Assembly (NCBI GenBank): GCA_902796695.1
Contig: CADBQE010000209.1
Span: forward strand, 1-6,774
From: an uncultured Lachnospiraceae bacterium
GTDB lineage: Bacteria; Bacillota; Clostridia; Lachnospirales; Lachnospiraceae
Reading direction: 5' to 3'
Length of the DNA: 6,774 nucleotides
The translations under genes and the position numbers were made by a program. Below the pieces are notes generated by a model. That model was given only the letters and a program-made list of their open reading frames with translations, was not told the origin of the DNA and did no database searches. Of this stretch, positions 4,660-6,774 are shown piece by piece. Numbering within the stretch: the stretch's first letter is position 1; each line of letters opens with the position of its first letter.

Positions 4660-5601
4660 TTATAATACCCGGCCCTCGATGGGTTTCCCGGCCAGGAAAT
4701 CCAGCACGTTCTGCGCCGCCAGACTGGAGGTCGCAACGGCCGCTTCCCGGGTGGCCGGCGCGTAATGAGGCGTCAGCAGCACGTTGGGCATGCCGAACAG
4801 CGGGTTTTCGGGCGGGCAGGGCTCCACAGCCGTCACATCCAGGCCGGCTCCGCCGATATGGCCGCTTTCCAGCGCGTCGATCAGCGCCTGCTCATCGATC
4901 AGCGGGCCGCGTCCGCAGTTGATGAAGAGCGCACCCTGCTTCATGAGAGCGAATTCCCGGGCGCCCACACTGCCCTGAGTCTCTTTATTCAGCACCGGAT
5001 GCAGCGTCACAAAGTCGGATTCCTTAAAGACCCGGTCGCGGTCGCTGACCAGTTCCACGCCCTCGGGAGCCTCGGTGATATAGGGATCATAGGCCAGCAC
5101 CTTCATATCGAAGCCGCCGTGCGCCATTTTGGCGATCCTGCTCCCGATGCGGCCGCAGCCGATAATGCCGAGCGTCTTGCCGGTGATCTCAATACCGGGC
5201 GCGCAGTTCTTGGCCGCGAATCCGATCTCACGGTATTTGCTGCAGACGATGGGCAGATTCTTCGCCAGCGTCATCAGCATCGCAAACGCGTGCTCCGCCA
5301 CGGAAAGGCTGTTGGCACCGGGCGCGATGGTCACGGCAACGCCGTACTCCTTCGCCGCGTCCATATCGATGTTGTCCGTTCCCACGCCGTGCTTGGACAC
5401 CAGCTTCAGGCCGGGGCAGGCCTTCATCAGGCCGCGGGTCACTTCCGCGATGCGCACCAGCAGGATCTCCGCATCGCCCACCTGTTCCGGCGTGATCTCG
5501 ATGCCGCCGCCCAGACCCAGCTCTATTACCTCATGACCGGCTTCCTTCAGCAGCCGGATCCCGCTCGGATCAATCTGTTCCGTCACTACGATCTTTGCCA
5601 T
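4660..5601 (-). CDS. D-2-hydroxyacid dehydrogenase, SerA-like (phosphoglycerate dehydrogenase family)
   Basis: The 313-residue product has the standard two-domain layout of NAD-dependent D-isomer 2-hydroxyacid dehydrogenases. The catalytic domain holds HGVGTDNID (71-79). The Rossmann domain holds GIIGCGRIGSRIAKMA (from 145), with D172 after the second strand suggesting preference for NAD over NADP. Catalytic residues are all visible: R231 in NCGRGPLIDE, E260 in DVTAVEP, H279 in TPHYAPATREA. There is no C-terminal ACT domain, so it is not full-length regulatory SerA. The reaction is oxidation of a 2-hydroxy acid to a 2-keto acid or the reverse; the substrate is not readable. Relatives include glycerate, hydroxypyruvate and (S)-sulfolactate (SlcC) dehydrogenases. 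It starts 3 bp after the Ldh-family gene, whose last codons supply its AAGGAGG site. Confidence 0.9.
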   Translation of the reverse strand: MAKIVVTEQIDPSGIRLLKEAGHEVIELGLGGGIEITPEQVGDAEILLVRIAEVTRGLMKACPGLKLVSKHGVGTDNIDMDAAKEYGVAVTIAPGANSLSVAEHAFAMLMTLAKNLPIVCSKYREIGFAAKNCAPGIEITGKTLGIIGCGRIGSRIAKMAHGGFDMKVLAYDPYITEAPEGVELVSDRDRVFKESDFVTLHPVLNKETQGSVGAREFALMKQGALFINCGRGPLIDEQALIDALESGHIGGAGLDVTAVEPCPPENPLFGMPNVLLTPHYAPATREAAVATSSLAAQNVLDFLAGKPIEGRVL

Positions 5602-5616
5602 TTTTTATGCCTCCTT
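5602..5616 (-). promoter_or_regulatory. Ribosome binding site of the SerA-like gene inside the upstream gene's end
   Basis: AAGGAGG (5616-5610) encodes part of the last residues (KEA) of the upstream Ldh-family protein and lies eight bases before the SerA-like ATG. The upstream stop TAA falls within that spacer, so the two proteins are probably made by coupled translation. Confidence 0.75.
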
Positions 5617-6645
5617 CAGTTCCAGTCCGTACGGTGCCCCCAGGGCCGCCAGTTCGTCGCAGACTTCATCCGGGATATCCAGGCCTTTTTCCGCCCGTTC
5701 CGCGGCAAAGCGCAGTTCCCGCTCGCCGGGCATCAGGATCTCGTTAAATCCCGTCGCCTTCTTTAAGCCCTTGACTTCGGCGGACGTGGCGGAAACTCCG
5801 CTGCGGAAGACGTCGACGTCGATAAAGTGCGAGATGTCGATCGCGCCCATGAAGTGGCCTACGCCCTGCGGCGCGTCGAATTCATACAGGTCATGCAGAT
5901 GCGTGGCCGTGCCCGCGCCGGAAAGCACACCGGCCAGCAGCTCCACGATCATGGCAATGCCGCTGCCCTTGGGGCCGCCGATCGGAACCAGCGAGCCTTT
6001 GCGTCCCTCCGCGGGATCCGTGGTCGGCCTGCCGTCCTTATCCAGCGCCCAGCCTTCCGGGATCGACTGTCCCAGCTTCTGCGCCAGGATCAGCTTGCCC
6101 AGCGCCACCACGGACGGCGCCATATCCAGGACCACGGGCATGCCTTCCGAAGGAACCGCCACACACACGGGGTCCGTGCCCATGAACGGCTCGGAGCTGC
6201 CGAACGGCGCGATCTTCGCCGTCAGGTTGGTGCAGCAAAAGCCGATCATGCCGGCCGCCGCGGCCTTCTTGGTATAAAACGCCGCCGCGCCGAAATGGTT
6301 GGAATTCTTCACGGTCGCAAAGCAGGCGCCGGTCTCCCGCGCCTTCTCGATGCAGCGCTCCATCGCAAAACTCGCGCTCATGGCGCCCAGGGTATTACCC
6401 CCGTCAATGGCCAGCGCCGAAGGGCTCTCCTTCAGCACCCTGATCTCGTTGCCCTTCGCGACCAGCCCCTTCTCCACGCGTTCCATATAGATCGAAAGGC
6501 GGCTGACGCCGTGCGTGCTGACCCCTGTCAGGTCCGCGTCGATCAGCATATCGGCCACGGCCGCGGCACATTCCGGATCGATTCCTTTTGCTTCCATGAC
6601 TTTGCGGCAGTATTCGTTCAGTGCGCCGGCAGTAAAGTGTTTCAT
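5605..6645 (-). CDS. Ldh-family NAD(P)-dependent oxidoreductase (malate/L-lactate/sulfolactate dehydrogenase type)
   Basis: The 346-residue product belongs to the Ldh_2 (PF02615) family, which has its own fold unrelated to classical lactate dehydrogenases. Members reduce or oxidise 2-hydroxy/2-keto acids or cyclic imines: archaeal malate dehydrogenase, ureidoglycolate dehydrogenase AllD, (R)-sulfolactate dehydrogenase ComC, and DpkA. Seen motifs are STHGVSRL with H45, SNHFG with H117, the cofactor loop FMGTDP (154-159), LDMAPSVVALGK (173-184) with D174, and GPKGSG. H45 and D174 match conserved active-site positions of the family. D158 replaces the usual Asn of GTNP, and P177 replaces the usual Thr of DMATS. 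The start ATG at 6645 has AGAGGAGG seven bases upstream. It is the first gene of the dehydrogenase pair; the exact substrate is unknown. Confidence 0.9.
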   Translation of the reverse strand: MKHFTAGALNEYCRKVMEAKGIDPECAAAVADMLIDADLTGVSTHGVSRLSIYMERVEKGLVAKGNEIRVLKESPSALAIDGGNTLGAMSASFAMERCIEKARETGACFATVKNSNHFGAAAFYTKKAAAAGMIGFCCTNLTAKIAPFGSSEPFMGTDPVCVAVPSEGMPVVLDMAPSVVALGKLILAQKLGQSIPEGWALDKDGRPTTDPAEGRKGSLVPIGGPKGSGIAMIVELLAGVLSGAGTATHLHDLYEFDAPQGVGHFMGAIDISHFIDVDVFRSGVSATSAEVKGLKKATGFNEILMPGERELRFAAERAEKGLDIPDEVCDELAALGAPYGLELKEA

Positions 6646-6652
6646 AGTCAGG

Positions 6653-6687
6653 CCTCCTCTGGATTATCAGCTTGTGCCTGTATTATA
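6653..6687 (-). promoter_or_regulatory. Predicted promoter and ribosome binding site of the dehydrogenase pair
   Basis: A perfect TATAAT (6687-6682) lies 36 bp upstream of the Ldh-family ATG, with AGAGGAGG (6660-6653) between. At 17-bp spacing the -35 position reads TTTCTT, which hardly resembles TTGACA, and there is no TGN extension. The promoter may therefore be weak or need an activator. A second weak arrangement, TTGTAC (6772-6767), 17 bp, TATAAC (6749-6744), lies further upstream. The 6688-6774 stretch holds no gene. Confidence 0.5.
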
Positions 6688-6774
6688 ACGGGAAAGGGGG
6701 CGGGAAGAAAAGAGCGAATCAGGAAAGATATTATGCCAAATCAGTTATAACAGTGCCCTTCGGGCCGTACAATA

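Noticed and set aside
6755..6765. GCCC-TTC-GGGC hairpin near the window edge.
   Set aside because: Only four base pairs and no T-run; its context continues outside the window, so it cannot be called a terminator.

Overview
The window looks like a chromosomal segment of a high-GC Firmicute, probably a gut-type Clostridia (Lachnospiraceae/Oscillospiraceae-like). The evidence is strong AGGAGG-type ribosome binding sites, the rsmD-coaD order, a short CarD-family regulator, RlmH, and the style of the intergenic inverted repeats. Species cannot be read from the sequence. No phage, CRISPR, tRNA or rRNA genes are visible, and apart from the repeat array the gene content is ordinary.

Layout: (1) Positions 1-612, minus strand: rsmD, whose stop overlaps the start of coaD (the first 16 codons are in the window). 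(2) Positions 613-788: a divergent promoter region serving rsmD (minus) and a CarD-family gene (plus). (3) Positions 789-1289, plus strand: the CarD-like RNA polymerase-binding regulator, the only plus-strand gene. (4) Positions 1291-1782: five composite repeat units, each carrying two different hairpins, between the convergent 3' ends of the CarD gene and a flavoprotein gene. The last unit supplies the flavoprotein stop codon. (5) Positions 1777-4464, minus strand: tetR-type regulator, then rlmH, then a COG2509-type FAD-dependent dehydrogenase, all co-directional with 35-40 bp gaps. A promoter precedes tetR. (6) Positions 4611-6687, minus strand: a self-contained two-gene unit with a TATAAT box, an Ldh-family (malate/L-lactate/sulfolactate type) dehydrogenase, a SerA-like D-2-hydroxyacid dehydrogenase 3 bp downstream, and a strong intrinsic terminator with a TTCG loop.

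How the genes work together: rsmD and rlmH modify the small- and large-subunit rRNA; coaD belongs to coenzyme A synthesis; the CarD-like protein acts on transcription initiation. The two dehydrogenases come from unrelated folds that usually handle 2-hydroxy/2-keto acids with different stereochemistry. Side by side in one unit, they could interconvert or epimerise a hydroxy acid through its keto acid. The substrate cannot be read from the sequence.

The most unusual element is the repeat array, which has a higher-order 189-bp duplication and overlaps the end of a coding region. No clearly new biological system is evident.
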